Source: Channallabes apus (lineage: Eukaryota; Chordata; Actinopteri; Siluriformes; Clariidae). From it: a DNA stretch of 64,000 bases. Below the pieces are notes generated by a model. The model was not told the DNA's origin. It saw only the letters and a program-made list of their open reading frames with translations, and did no database searches. The stretch spans positions 41,438,756 through 41,502,755 of the forward strand of contig CM060108.1 in the NCBI GenBank assembly GCA_030522415.1, read 5' to 3'. This document shows, in pieces, positions 48,825 through 60,944 of the stretch. The translations under genes and the position numbers were made by a program. The first letter of the stretch is position 1; the number at the start of each line of letters is the position of its first letter.

Positions 48825-51514
48825 CTGTATTCCAGAAAGAGTTTAAGGAAATGATGGTCAAATCCAATGTACTGTAACATATAGAATAAAACTTGTCAGT
48901 GTGTACTTGGGGAGAAAGTAAGGATAATGAATGACTGGGTGGGGTGTACAAATCAAAATGACTAGCGATAGGAGTCGGTAACCATTCCATACTCAATCAT
49001 GTCAGTTTGACTGCACAGTACAATGCTTCTTTGATATTTCATTGTTGTGTCACTCAAAAATAAATCAAAATTGAGGTTCATATATTGTACTGTAAGTTGC
49101 ATAATGACTGTACCATATGTCTCTGCTCTGCACACTGAGCGTGATTGTATGTACATAATCAGAACCCTTGTTCCATGCAAAAATGCATTCCAAAGTTCAG
49201 CTGAGAGTCATATGAAGCTTCTGCAGTTGCACTGAGATAAACAGTGTTTAGGACATTTTAACAATGAAAATCGATTTTCATCATCAATCATATGAAACGC
49301 ACAGGAAATCAATTATCGACAGAAACAACTTAAAACGTAATAGTTTTCCAAAAACAGCATTTTTTCCCCCTTTGTATACACAGGATTTTGTAAATTCGAA
49401 TGAATTTGATTAAGTTTAAATCAATTCTCAACTGGTTGAAGCAAATTGTCTTAAACGTCCAAGGTAGTTTACAGTACGTTATTGATTATGTTGTACTTTT
49501 TCTAAGACAAACACAATGCAAGACTTTGCAATACTGAAACTTTTTTCCCTGGTGAGAAACACTGGCTGTTCCACAATGCTGAAATTGGAAACTCCTTTCA
49601 TAAAGGTCTCCTTAGTGAAATCCCTGTACGTTGTTCTTTGTTAAATCAAGACCTGTTTACTATTTGCCTTGGATTAAGTGCTACTGGAATTGTGTGGATT
49701 AGTTGTTACTACAGACATGACGGTGTACCAAGTAAGAGGGAGTTAATATCTAATATAAACCTGTAGCTGGAGTGGTGTCCAAATCCAAAATTTCTATTAT
49801 AGAAAACTAATCAACATCACTCTCCTGACCAATCAGTCTCACAATTATTTGCCCAATTAGTAATGTCAATTTTATATTCCGGTATAAAGTGACTTCCCTT
49901 TAAATCCGGACTGAAACATTCCATATTTCATGAGATGTGACTGGAAATGACGCTGACGCGATAACTATTTTAGACTTCCTTATCATGTTATCCTGCGATA
50001 TCAGTATACCATCACACAGCAGGTCTCAGCGATGATACACATGATCCCCGAGTGCTGTGAGGTCTTTGCACCGGTAGGATCATAATCCAGTTTAATTCTT
50101 CATTACACCACGCACACTGGAGGATTACGGTCTTAAATTACAGTCTTAAGGAAGGAATGTGTACCGGTTTTACTTTCGTCAAGTTGATTTAGCAGCCTAG
50201 CACTCACACCCTGACGTCGTTTGGACAACCTAAGCTTTCTGTCATGGTTTATACTGGTATGAAATTTCACTCGGCGCTGCAGAGCTTTGGTTCTTAAGGA
50301 CGTTGTTCCCAAAACAAACAAACAAAGGCCCGTGCATAATCTCTGCTTTGTGTGACAACACAAATCCAAAGATCTGTGGCTCATGTTACACCAGTTGTCG
50401 CAATGTGAAAGGCCTTGTACGTCTCGGAGAGTACAGTGCAATACAATTAAAGTGCTTGTATGAGTGGGAAATGAAACGTCTTGAGGAAACGAAGGAATGG
50501 AGAAATTTACCCGACGTCTTTACATGATCAAATCTTGACATTTTCATATCTCTGTGAAAGCCTTATACGACGTGATCTTACAAAGAAGATGCCAAGCAAG
50601 ACGCCAAAAACCATTTATGGTTTACTAAAGCCAGGGGTCTTTTTTTTTTTTTTTGGATGTTTACAAGAATTTACTCACAGTAGCATTCATCAGGGTTTCC
50701 CAGAATACCACTGATGTAATATTGCCTGACCCAAGAACCTGTTCAACTTGCTCATTAAAGGGATTGAGGGATTGAAAAAAAAAATAGCTCAGGTGGGAGT
50801 GGCCTATTATAGGAATAAACGCTTTTGATTGACATGCTTTGAACAAGACTCCCCTTAAGGGGAACTTAACTTTAAACAGAATGATCCTGATGACTGGGTG
50901 AGAACATAAAAGGCTAAAACGTGAGAATAAAGACTGCTCACCTCGACGTGTACAAACCCACCCAATCACAACAGTCTATGTTTCAGCTAGGTTCATTTTA
51001 TACACTGCAAAAGGATTCTGTCGAAGAATCCTGTCGATAATTGCTTAAAATAAGATTAAAACAGAATGAATATAAGAGATCATTTAAGATAAGATAATTA
51101 AGATCATTTTGCTTCTTTCAAGAAATAAATTCCTAGCAACATTATCTGTCAATGGAAGTTGAAATTTTGCGGGTAATAATCTCATATTGGTTGTAATCTT
51201 ATTTTCGGACGTTATAGGAAGTTTAGATGTCATTTTTACACAAGTACACGTTATTTCACTCGATATTTTCAACATTTAGACATATCTACTGTAAGCCCAG
51301 ACCTATTAAGCTTACACGACCTTTACCTGAGATTAGACTGAATGATATTTAAAACAATAAATCAAATAAAACCTTGGACATTTGTTTATAATTAGTGCCG
51401 TGTGTTGTGTCCCGCAAGACCGGCATTAACCTAATTAGAAAGCAATCACAGTTTCGGGTTCTCTGGAGCTTTCGAGTCTGAAACTGAGCCGCAGCACAAT
51501 TCTATTTCACTTAC
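48825..51514 (-). other. adgrl2 intron (2.7 kb)
   Basis: Unique AT-rich sequence without a recognised exon or complete repeat. A poly-T tract is at 50640-50655. Confidence 0.8.
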
Positions 51515-51637
51515 CGTTCTTGCTGTTTAATTTGACCGTGTTGGCGGGGAGCTGGATGCTGGCACCTCCTTTACTTGTCTGCGGAAACTTGAAATCCTGA
51601 ACGTGGCCGTCTGTGCTCAACACGTACACGTCTAAAA
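51515..51637 (-). CDS. adgrl2: adgrl2 exon: GAIN domain, subdomain B start
   Basis: A 123-nt exon, phase 1 to 1, covers window residues 76-115, from [18 protein letters not shown] to NTVKLNSKN. The acceptor is GTCTGCAG/TT and the donor AACG/GTAAGT. The residues match the beta-strand part of the latrophilin GAIN domain (mammalian form: VLSTEGQVQDFKFP). A V-SINE-like copy lies about 50 bp upstream of the acceptor in the neighbouring intron. Confidence 0.95.
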
Positions 51638-51689
51638 CTGCAGACGGGGGGAAAAAAAGACTATTGAAGACAAAATATTTTATACATAT

Positions 51690-51935
51690 ACATATTGGCT
51701 CCCCGTGCTTGGTGGGTTTCCTCCGGGTTCTCCGGTTTCCTCCCACAGTCCAAAGACATGCAGATTAGGCTAATTGGCGTTCCTAAATTGAATGAGTGTG
51801 TGTGTGTGTGTGTGCTCTGCGATGGATTGGCACGCTGTCCAGGGTGTACCCTGCCTCGTGCCCTGAGTCTCCTGGGATAGGCTCCAGGTCCCCCGTGACC
51901 CTAATACAGGATAAAGCGGTATAGAAGATGAAGAT
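51690..51935 (+). repeat. V-SINE-like copy, 5'-truncated
   Basis: Starts in the core (CCCCGTGCTTGGTGGGTTTC), lacks the tRNA-like head, and ends ACAGGATAAAGCGGTATAGA, then a GAAGAT run. Antisense to adgrl2. Confidence 0.85.
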
Positions 51936-51975
51936 GAAGAAGATATACATATAGGATCTACGATTTTGTAGAACC

Positions 51976-52605
51976 AAGTAAGAAGTTCGGACTTCTTTTT
52001 CTATGTTTTGGAACGATACTGGATTTTATTCAAAACTATACAATAACACATGTGGCATTAGGTAACTAAGATACAACAACAACAACAACAGTCAGCTGTT
52101 CTGGAACAGTTCTTGCCAGAACAGTATTGTGTCGAGTGCATTTGCCAAACCCATCAAGCACCATAATGAAACTGTCTCTCATGAAGACCTTCCCAGGAAA
52201 GCAAGACCGAAACCTACCTCTGCTGCAGAGGAGACGTTCATTTAGAGCCACCAGCCTCAGAAATCACCAATTAAAAACCAGCACCTCAGATTAGAGCCGT
52301 AATGAAGGATTTTAATGTTGTTGTTTTCATCAGTGGTAGCTCAGTGGTTAAGGCATCGGACTATGGTTTGGAAGGTCCCAGTTTCAAATCCCTTGACCTT
52401 TAGGTTGTCCCTGTTGGGCCCTTGACCCTCAACTGCTCAGATGTATAATGAGATAAAAATGTTTCTCTGGATGAGGGCGTCTGCCGAATGAAATGCCTAA
52501 ATGTAAATATCAACTGTTCACAGGAGATTACTGCATATTTTGGACGCAACGAAATAAAGATCAGGAAAGACCACGGAGTTAGATGGTGTGTCCAAACTTT
52601 TGACT
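51976..52605 (+). mobile_element. degenerate Tc1-like transposon
   Basis: Right end GGTGTGTCCAAACTTTTGAC; left end degenerate (AAGTAAGAAGTTCGGAC). The interior GTCAGCTGTTCTGGAACAG and CACCATAATGAAACTGTCTC match the copy at 7418-8045. ATCAACTGTTCACAGGAGAT resumes the Tc1 body after the nested SINE. Most of the transposase is deleted. Confidence 0.75.
52332..52508 (+). repeat. tRNA-derived SINE nested in the Tc1 relic
   Basis: The head GTGGTAGCTCAGTGGTTAAG and CAGTTTCAAATCCC resemble the A and B boxes of a tRNA. The body carries TGTTGGGCCCTTGACC and CTCAACTGCTCAG. The tail is CTCTGGATGAGGGCGTCTGC then CGAATGAAATGCCTAAATGT, a common fish SINE tail. A different family from the V-SINE-like copies. 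Confidence 0.8.
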
Positions 52606-53726
52606 TATATGCATTTTTAATGCTTTTTTTTTATATTCTATATTTTTGACTAAATCAGAGTGACTTTATTTATTTATTTGTTATAATTGTTAATAATATA
52701 ATTATTATGATTATTATCATGATTATTTGAACTGCATTTAATTTTGATTTCTTCCAGCTTGAAGGTAAATTGAGTAATCTATGGCAAAGGCAACATGACA
52801 CACTGAACCAATAAACCACTTCTAAGCAGAGACACATTTGAGACAAACATGGGAAAAAAAGAAAAAAAAAGGTCTGCCAGACTTCTCAGGTCTGCTCCAA
52901 CAGCATCATCACTTTCTAGTGTCCAACTCGGTATACTGCGCTGCGCAGACATATATTTTTATGTATAGCAATAACTTTTAAACACATTAAGGGGTAATGT
53001 ACTGTACATAAATATACTGCACAGTTTTGTACGTCGTATTTCTGCTCCATAAGGAATCCCAAATAGCCTGAGGTTACAATCCATTCCCCTGAGTAAAAGG
53101 ACCTGGCCATGCTTTTCACTTTCTTTCGCTTCCTGCTTAAACTCTGCCTTGAACTACGTAGGTCCTTTAGCTCGATTTAATCTGTGGCGGTACCAGCCTG
53201 AGCTCTGACTTCAACACAAGGCTCATGATTGGTAGGAAAATGTCACAATAACGGTAAGAAAACGATCTGTTTATGCTACTTTGCGGTAAAATGAGGCTCC
53301 GGAACGACGACCGCTGACCCGCTTTATCCTCCGGGCACAATCCCTGCATTGTGTGCTGCTGAAAAGAAAGATACGCAGCGTTTACCTATCTTGGGAGTGA
53401 AACCGCTGTAAAAAAAAAAAAAAGAGAGAAAAGAAAAAAGGAAAAATATACAAAGTACACCAGAGTACACAGTGTGTGAATGTCAAATATAGCCAGGATC
53501 AAACCTATCACTAGACTTTTACTGTGATTCCTCCTGTGGCTGCTGATAGGTTTGTGTCTTCAGCTGCGCCTTTAGGGCCCCGACGGAGCACAGCTCTCAA
53601 TCCATTCAGACTTCGTTCTGAGCGCGCTTTGATGTGTGAAAATACAACGAGGTCAGACATCAGTATTAGCGCAAACTCCTCTCTCTCTCTCTCTCTCTAT
53701 CTCTCTCTATCTGTCTCTGCCTCTCC

Positions 53727-53757
<31 letters not shown>

Positions 53758-55527
53758 GTCGACTCGTATTTCTGACACTTAGAAATAAGGGACATTTTTC
53801 GGCCCTTCTATCTTTCTTTTCCTTGTCTTCTAGCAGCACGTATCCACTCCATCTCTTTCCTTCAGCCCCCAGAGCAGTCGCCTTGTGTTGCGGTTGAGTT
53901 AAATTATGCTAATTACCGGTGAGAGACGGAGACAGAGTGGCAAAAAAGTTTTCCTAATATGCTCCAGGGCACTTTCTGTCAGCCGTGGAGCCGGCAGGCA
54001 CTGGGCTGCATCGCTAACCACATCTTACGTCTCTCAAAGCGAAGACGGACTTAAACAGGGCGTGCGAGGTGCGTCTGCAGCCGGGGGAGAAAGGAAAAGA
54101 AAACGGAAAGAAAAAAAAAAACACGCCAGTGCGAAAAACTAGATTAATACTGTTTTCAACATTTGCCAAAAGAGAGAAGTAGTTATTAAAAGGAGAGTTG
54201 AAAATAAAGAGGCTCTATTATTTTTAAAATGGCTTTTTCTCCTCGAGCAGCCACAGCGCTACGTTGCCGTTGTTACTGCGTCATGTGACTCCTTTAAAGC
54301 TTAATTATTGTTTATACTGTTTACTCTGCAGATTTTCTTGCCAGGTTATAATAAAATCAGCCCGTGCTAATAAGGACGTTCTGGAACGAGGGCAAAAACA
54401 GCTCAACATCAAAATAAGATAGTTAACAAGAGGATGGCGGGAAAAAAATGAACAGGTTATGAATAAAATAAAAATAAAAATAAAAAACAAACAAAAAGAA
54501 CTATATAAATAAATAAACAGACAAATAAACACGCAAAAGTGTATCCAAATTAAATTTTTTAAATGTAATAAAATTGAGAAAATTAATTTAAATGTAGATA
54601 CTTGACAAATGCTGAGATGATTCATGTAAAAAAATGATTAATTCTTAATTTAAATTAATTAATTAAATCGAATGAAATAAATAAATACATGGAGAAAAAA
54701 AGAACGTCAGAAAGAAAGAAATTCAAGCAAACGAAACAGATTGAGAAATGCTGAGGATATTAATAGGAAAACGGCACATGAACAAATAAATAACAATAAA
54801 TAAATATATAATCTCGAAAGTCGATCGAGTAAATAATCCGGTCGTTGACTAGGAAATGCTCGGCTTAATAATTATTATTGTTTTCTCTTTAATCAAATTC
54901 AGTTTGTCTCCAGCGCTTCCATGTCACACAAAAGGCACAGCACCTCTTCCACACATCTGCTTTCCCAATATCACCCATGTCTGCTTTTAAAATCCTGGCA
55001 TACTCCGGCCCCATGCTCCCTTTAATATCTGAGCTGAAAAAGAGGCGAGCGAAACCGAGCTACAGCAGGTGTACACGCTCCGAGTGGACGGGGGGCCGCC
55101 AGTTTCAGCTCTGAAATGTAAAAAGGTGGAAGGCCATTGAGGAGAGGTTAAAAGCAGAGCCATGACCGATATAAATGTGCTCACGGTGCTAACAAAGTCT
55201 ACTTGCAGAGGAATGAAACACACAGCGGGTCAGGGGAGTCTCTTTCCAACCGCAGCCTCTGTTGTCTGAATAAAAATAAGAACAGTTACTAGGCTAAAAA
55301 AAATAAATAATGAAAAACAGCTACACCAGGCGCTCCTCTCAGCCGAACGAATGACTGATGACTGAAACTAGTTATACGCATACAGCATGAATGAAAAGGT
55401 CTTGTGTTGGATTAGAATTTGAATTATAGGAATTATTATTAAAAGCAAATGTTTTTTCAGAGTAATAGTTTTTATTATTTATACGATTAAAATGCTTCGA
55501 AATGTGTTTGGGTGATTCTCCCGATGT

Positions 55528-56200
55528 ACAGTACTGCGCAAATGTCTTATTATATGATGTACCAATTTCGTTATTTATGTTTATCATGTCTGCATAATTA
55601 TGTACAGAATCATTCAGTATTTCCATATATAAGTTAAAAATGTATAAATAAATAACATTACTGGAGAATATATGCATGGCTGTAAAGAAAGAAATATATA
55701 GTACAAGACAGACCAGTTTTCAGATAGAAATGAAAAACCTAATGTACGCTCCTGGGATTCGCATAAAGATATAAAGGAGCGAGTGTGACAAAGTTACCAG
55801 AAGAACTCGTATCCTCCAGCAAGCTCAGTAAAACCTAACAGCTGTTTTACTTATAGTACTGTGCAAAAGTCTTAGGCGCATACAAACATATGGCATAAGC
55901 AAAAGATACTTTTGAAAACATTTCTGCATAAAAGAAACGTTTATAAAGAGCAATAAAGAGTAATACAATAAACAGTCAATATTTGGAGTGAAAACTCATT
56001 ACATTAGGTGTTTTGTTTCCATCTGAAAACTGGTCTGTCTTGTACTATTTATTTTTTTCTTTACAGCCATGCATATATTTTCCTGTAATGTTATTTATTT
56101 ATACATTTTTAAATACTGAATGATTCTCAGACATAATTATGCAGCCATAATAAACATATATACCATAATATGGTACCTAAGACTTTTGAACAATATTGTA
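55528..56200. mobile_element. fold-back (long inverted-repeat) element
   Basis: Left arm 55528-55726 and right arm 56021-56200 are inverted copies sharing long blocks such as GAATCATTCAGTATTT, ATGTATAAATAAATAACATT, ATATATGCATGGCTGTAAAG and GTACAAGACAGACCAGTTTT. The outer ends resemble the Tc1-like end GTACTGTGCAAAAGTCTTAG, and a third copy of that end lies in the loop at 55852-55875. No transposase frame. The (GATA)n tract abuts the right end. Confidence 0.85.
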
Positions 56201-56203
56201 TAT

Positions 56204-56263
<60 letters not shown>
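56204..56263. repeat. (GATA)n microsatellite
   Basis: About 15 perfect units directly beside the fold-back element. Confidence 0.97.
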
Positions 56264-57750
56264 TAATATACAGTAATTAGTTAAAAACAATATATTATAT
56301 TTATAATTATAATAATACTTTTAAACCTGTCCATGCTTGTTATAAAATACAATCTTAAGATACATGCTACACTAACGTTCATGTCTGAATCCATACAAAG
56401 ATTCCATCTTATGCCTGAAACATTCACAGCAACTATTCGTCCATTATAGCTCATGAAAAAGTGCACAAACTCTCGAACGCGTATGCGCCTATGAAATATT
56501 CAGAACATTCCGTCCGGTCCCGTGTCCAATAGGAAGTTTTGTCATTCGAACTTCTCGAAGGTCATAAGAAGAGATTCTTGCGTTCGACTTTCTTTATTTT
56601 TAGTGATATTGAGAAATCAGTTTGCCGAGGTCACTTTAAATGAACAGCCCTGTCTATAGCCCAAGTTATAGAATGAAAATAAATTATTAATTAAAAAAAA
56701 TTATATTTCAAGGTATGCTTGGCATATGCATGCTAGTTATAAAATACAATTAGAGCTGCTCCTAGTGAACCAGTCATCACAACACACACACACACACACT
56801 GTTATATACTGTGGTTACATTATCTTACATTTTACAATATAGTTCTAATAGTTATAATATCTTAAACTTTGTGCAATAACTGTGCAATAACACCTTTTTA
56901 AACTGTGTAATATTATATTATCTGGTGCAGTTTGATTAAAAGTTTAACTATTGTATTGTTTTTTCTTTTTCTTGTATATTTATACGCCGTACTGTCCCTA
57001 CTTCACGTATGTATATTTTTTATTGCTGCTGTAACATAGACTTTTCCCCACTATGGAAGAAATAAACGTATATTTTTATATCTTATCTTTAGCAAATGCT
57101 GCTTGTTTGCTAATTTGATGCTAAAATTCATTCCTGTTACTTGTTTACATCCACAATGCAGATCGTTGCTGGCAAAGAAAGCTGGAAATTTCTTTTGATT
57201 ATTTTTCCGATGTTTTTGTTTTTTCAACGTTTAAATGCATTTAATGCTAAAACTGTTAAAAGTTTATTAAAAGTCACCTTAATAATGGAATCAAACTTTA
57301 TTTTAGAAAAGAAAAATAACTCATTCATATTATTATCATTATTATCATTATTATTATTATTACTACTACTGCTGCTACATTTATTGTATAATAATTATTA
57401 TAAATAAATATTTTATATTAAGCACATGCTGTTTATTTGCGAATTTGATTCTAAAATGTATTCTTGTTACCTGTTTACGTGCATAATGCAGACATTGTTG
57501 GCAAAAAAAAAAAAAAGTTTTTTTAAAAACTGCTAAATGTTACTTTTATTAAAAGTATTAATTCCATCATGGAATCATTCTTTATTTTAAAAAAAGTAAA
57601 ATAATTCATATACAATCAAGTCAAATTATTATTATTATAATTTTTTATTTATTTTTAATTTATTTAATTAATACAATTAATTCTGACACACCTCTGGACG
57701 AGACATTTAAAAACCCACTTAGTGTCTGCACACCTCTACTTTAATCCTCA

Positions 57751-57785
<35 letters not shown>

Positions 57786-58597
57786 ATATGTTTTTGCGTG
57801 TTTTGGGTTGAGCTGCACAATTAATCACATGAATATAAAAACTCGCCACATGGCCCTGGGCAATTATTTACTCGTAAAAGGCTGTAATTTATCACAGGTA
57901 ATAAACACAGTCAGGATTTCATGTAGACTTTGTCAATCATCTAAATATTTGTTTCGTTTTGAGCTGATAAATAAATATTGGCAAAGATCTCCTTGATGAG
58001 GTAGTTTTGTGCTGTTATTTGCTGTAATCCGATTTGAATATGAATCGCTGCAATAAATAGTTAAACAACAATCGTAATAAGTGTCAAAATAACCACAATA
58101 CGATCATCAGATCATCCAGCTGTAATTTGGAGGCTTTCACATGATCGCAAATCGCCTTACGATCGAGAAGCTTCGTATTCGCTTCTAAACCTCCAGGCTG
58201 AATCCAAAGTAAAACGCTGGGTAATTTTGGAAAGCTGCAGGTGACGCGAGCACACCTGGGGAAGGGGCAGATCTGGTGTTCACATCACACACACACACAC
58301 ACACACACAGAATAAAAAAAAAAAAACAATGGGCAAACATATAATTTGCTCTTTCCTCTGGAAAGTGTGTGTAAGTCCCTGAAAGAGCCATAATCGTGTT
58401 TAAGACCTCTACAGGTTATAATTCGATATCTATAATCTGACCGGATTTCTTAAGAGCGATCACGGGGTCAAACATCCAGCGGTGACTTTACAGTCGAACA
58501 CACTAACACAAAAAAGTGGAGCGCGCGTTTCTTTCACACTCCCGCCTCAGGCGTCCACATTAAGGAATTAAAACACTTCGGTTTTTTTTATTCATAT

Positions 58598-58650
58598 GTC
58601 TGTAAAGCTGCTTTGTGAAAAGTGTTAAAAGCAAACTGCAGATAAAATTA
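58598..58650 (+). repeat. dispersed repeat tail
   Basis: GTCTGTAAAGCTGCTTTGTG and GTGTTAAAAGC match the tails at 6350 and 44890. Confidence 0.6.
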
Positions 58651-58831
58651 ACTTAATTGAATTACATTAATAAACAAACATTAATCGTACAAATCGTAAA
58701 ATGTGATGTCTATCTGTCTTGTCTGTCCCATGCTGACAAAACTCCACCTTTCATAATCTCCTGTATGTAACAGGGCTATTAAGTGCCGGTGCTGACAGAA
58801 AGCTGTCATCTCACCCAGACGCTCCATTAGC

Positions 58832-58867
<36 letters not shown>

Positions 58868-58876
58868 GTGACTCAC

Positions 58877-59060
58877 TTATGTTCTCCGCAGGCACTTTGA
58901 CGACGGCAGGCTCGATCAGGTTGTCGGCGAGGACGAAGGCTCCTTCCTCCAGCGTGTCCAGCAGCATGGTGGCGGCGTGCGTTTGCTCAGTCGAGTTCAT
59001 GTCCTCCCACGACTTCAGGGCTTCCGGTCTCAGGAGGTTATCCACCGTGTCCACGATAGC
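58877..59060 (-). CDS. adgrl2: adgrl2 exon: GAIN domain, subdomain A
   Basis: A 184-nt exon, phase 0 to 1, covers window residues 14-74. It starts [15 protein letters not shown] and continues through [17 protein letters not shown], a highly conserved latrophilin GAIN segment. The acceptor is CCGTGCAG/GCT and the donor ATAA/GTGAGT. The split codon with the next exon reads ATT (Ile), where mammals have Val. An N-x-S/T glycosylation site is present at MNSTEQ. The GAIN domain holds the two cleaved receptor halves together. Confidence 0.95.
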
Positions 59061-60031
59061 CTGCACGGAAGAAAAACCGGAGCGGTGAGGGACGACTGGA
59101 ATTCGTCTTTGTGAAGAAGGAAAGAAAAAAAAAGAAGAAAAAATACATACATGCAGGCCAAGGCAGTGTAACAGAAGCTAATGAGACTCATGACATGAGG
59201 GGCTGAGGGAATTTGCACGGGTGTTTGGCACAAACAAGGTCCAGTGTGTGAGAGTTGTGTGTTACCTTTGTCATTTAACCAGGGCTGAGGTTTATTATTT
59301 CGAATTCCTTTCGGAAAAAAAGACAGAAAAAAAAAAACCTCAATGAAGCATTCTTTTTTGCTTTCATATCCCTAACAAAGTCTCTTGTTTTCCAGAGACT
59401 AATTACGGTCACATTCCATACGAGGGTCTGACCGCAGTGCCCTCAAAACATATGCCTTTTTTTTTCCCCCTGTGGTGGGGGGTGATGGGCTCGAAAGCTT
59501 ATCGGGCGGCGGGATCTGTTCGCAGAAGCCCAGCGGACCGGAGGAAAAACGGTATGTTCACCTTCGCTTTCTCACTCCTAATCGCCGAGCTTTTCATTTC
59601 CTGAAGCCTGGAGCGCAGCGCTAACTGAATTAAACAATCCCAACGCTGCTCGCTGCCTCGTTTAAACAGGCCATGGATGACTCCCAGCATCACATAGTGG
59701 CCACTTACAGGGCAGTGTCACTCCAGGCAGGCTATTAAAGAGGCGAGGAATAACGCTCTGGAGGCTTGTTGGCTTTCCACTGTGGGCGTCACGATTTGCT
59801 GAAGATAAAATGACTTTAGGACCAGTAGGTCATCCTTACAGGAAGCTCTGGAGCTGCTTTAGCGCAAACACGGAGTGTTTCCCGGATAGACTCGAGTCAG
59901 TGTAGATCATCGCGAATAAAAACCAGTGACCTTTCACCGCTGTTTTACATCCAAGTGACCGCAAGTGCCCTGTTTTCTTCTTCTTATTATGACTATGATT
60001 ATTATTATTATTATACTTATCCTAACATCTA

Positions 60032-60257
60032 GGGCACTGGTGGCTCAGTGGTAGGTGTTTCGCCTGCCATGCGGACGGCCCGGGTTCGATTCCCAGACAG
60101 TGCCCACCCCCCAGCCACTGGATGCAGTGCCGGTCCCAAGCCCGGATAAAATGGGAGTGTTGGGTCAGGAAGTGTGCCATGTTGTAGTGCGGACTGGATA
60201 TTCCGCTGTGGCGACCCCTAGTCGGGAGCAGCCGAAAGATCAACAACAACAACAACA
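60032..60257 (+). repeat. tRNA-Gly(GCC)-derived SINE with 17-bp TSD
   Basis: The head at 60034-60103 folds like a tRNA: GCACTG pairs with CAGTGC, an A box is at TGGCTCAGTGGTAGG, the anticodon-loop position reads GCC (60066-60068), and a perfect B box GGTTCGATTCC lies at 60083-60093. The body includes GGATAAAATGGGAGTG and GCTGTGGCGACCCCTAGTCG and ends in (CAA)n. The 17-bp target ACTTATCCTAACATCTA is repeated exactly at 60015-60031 and 60258-60274, so the insertion is recent. The head lacks the body context of a functional tRNA gene. Confidence 0.93.
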
Positions 60258-60944
60258 ACTTATCCTAACATCTATGGTCACGACCCAATAAAATTGGTTT
60301 AAAAAAACTTATTGGTAAAAAATGTTGGTGTCTTGTCCAAGGATGCTTGTTTTTTCCTGTTGTAAATAAACCTCACAATTTTTTGTGATTTTTATTCCAG
60401 ATTCCAGTTATTTTTTTTTTTTATTACAGATACAGAAAAAAAGAAGAAAATAAAGAAGCTTGCAACCCAAAAAATAAAAAAGAACCCAGATGTTCTAAAC
60501 ACTAACTAACTAAATAATTGTTTATTCTATCCTTCCGTCATTGTTGTAGAAACTTTCGCACTTAAATTCTAACGGCTGTTCCAGCACACCTTTCAATGGA
60601 ATAAATCATTGAATTTGTCGTCTAACGACGTAAACAACTGAATAAATTGTGTTAAGCAAAAAGAATTAACTAAATTACTAAATTAATGCTTTAAGCACGT
60701 TTAGTGTCCAGTATGTTTCTATCGCACAACATCACGAAGCATCCTCTGATACAGCAGAAGTGCGGCAACATTATTTTTTTTAATTAAACAGTCACATTAT
60801 TATTTGTTAATAGATCCTTTTAACATCAATGCCATAGCAGCTGCGTGTTCTATTTTCTCCTTTCTTTTAAAGATTTCGAAAAAAAAAAAAACCTTGACGT
60901 TCTTCCCAGAAAATGCTAAACCAGCACATCCTTCAGAAAACTCA

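Larger units (their letters stand above)
51638..58876 (-). other. adgrl2 intron (7.2 kb)
   Basis: It contains a V-SINE-like fragment, a Tc1 relic with nested SINE, CT-rich runs (53681-53758), a fold-back element (55528-56200), a (GATA)n tract, GT and CA tracts (57756-57783, 58286-58309), a repeat tail (58598-58650) and a CT run next to the donor (58833-58862). 54300-54900 is A-rich. No extra exon recognised. Confidence 0.8.

Noticed and set aside
60034..60103. tRNA-Gly(GCC) gene
   Set aside because: It has a tRNA fold with A and B boxes, but it is fused to a SINE body with a (CAA)n tail and is bounded by a target duplication, so it is a SINE head.
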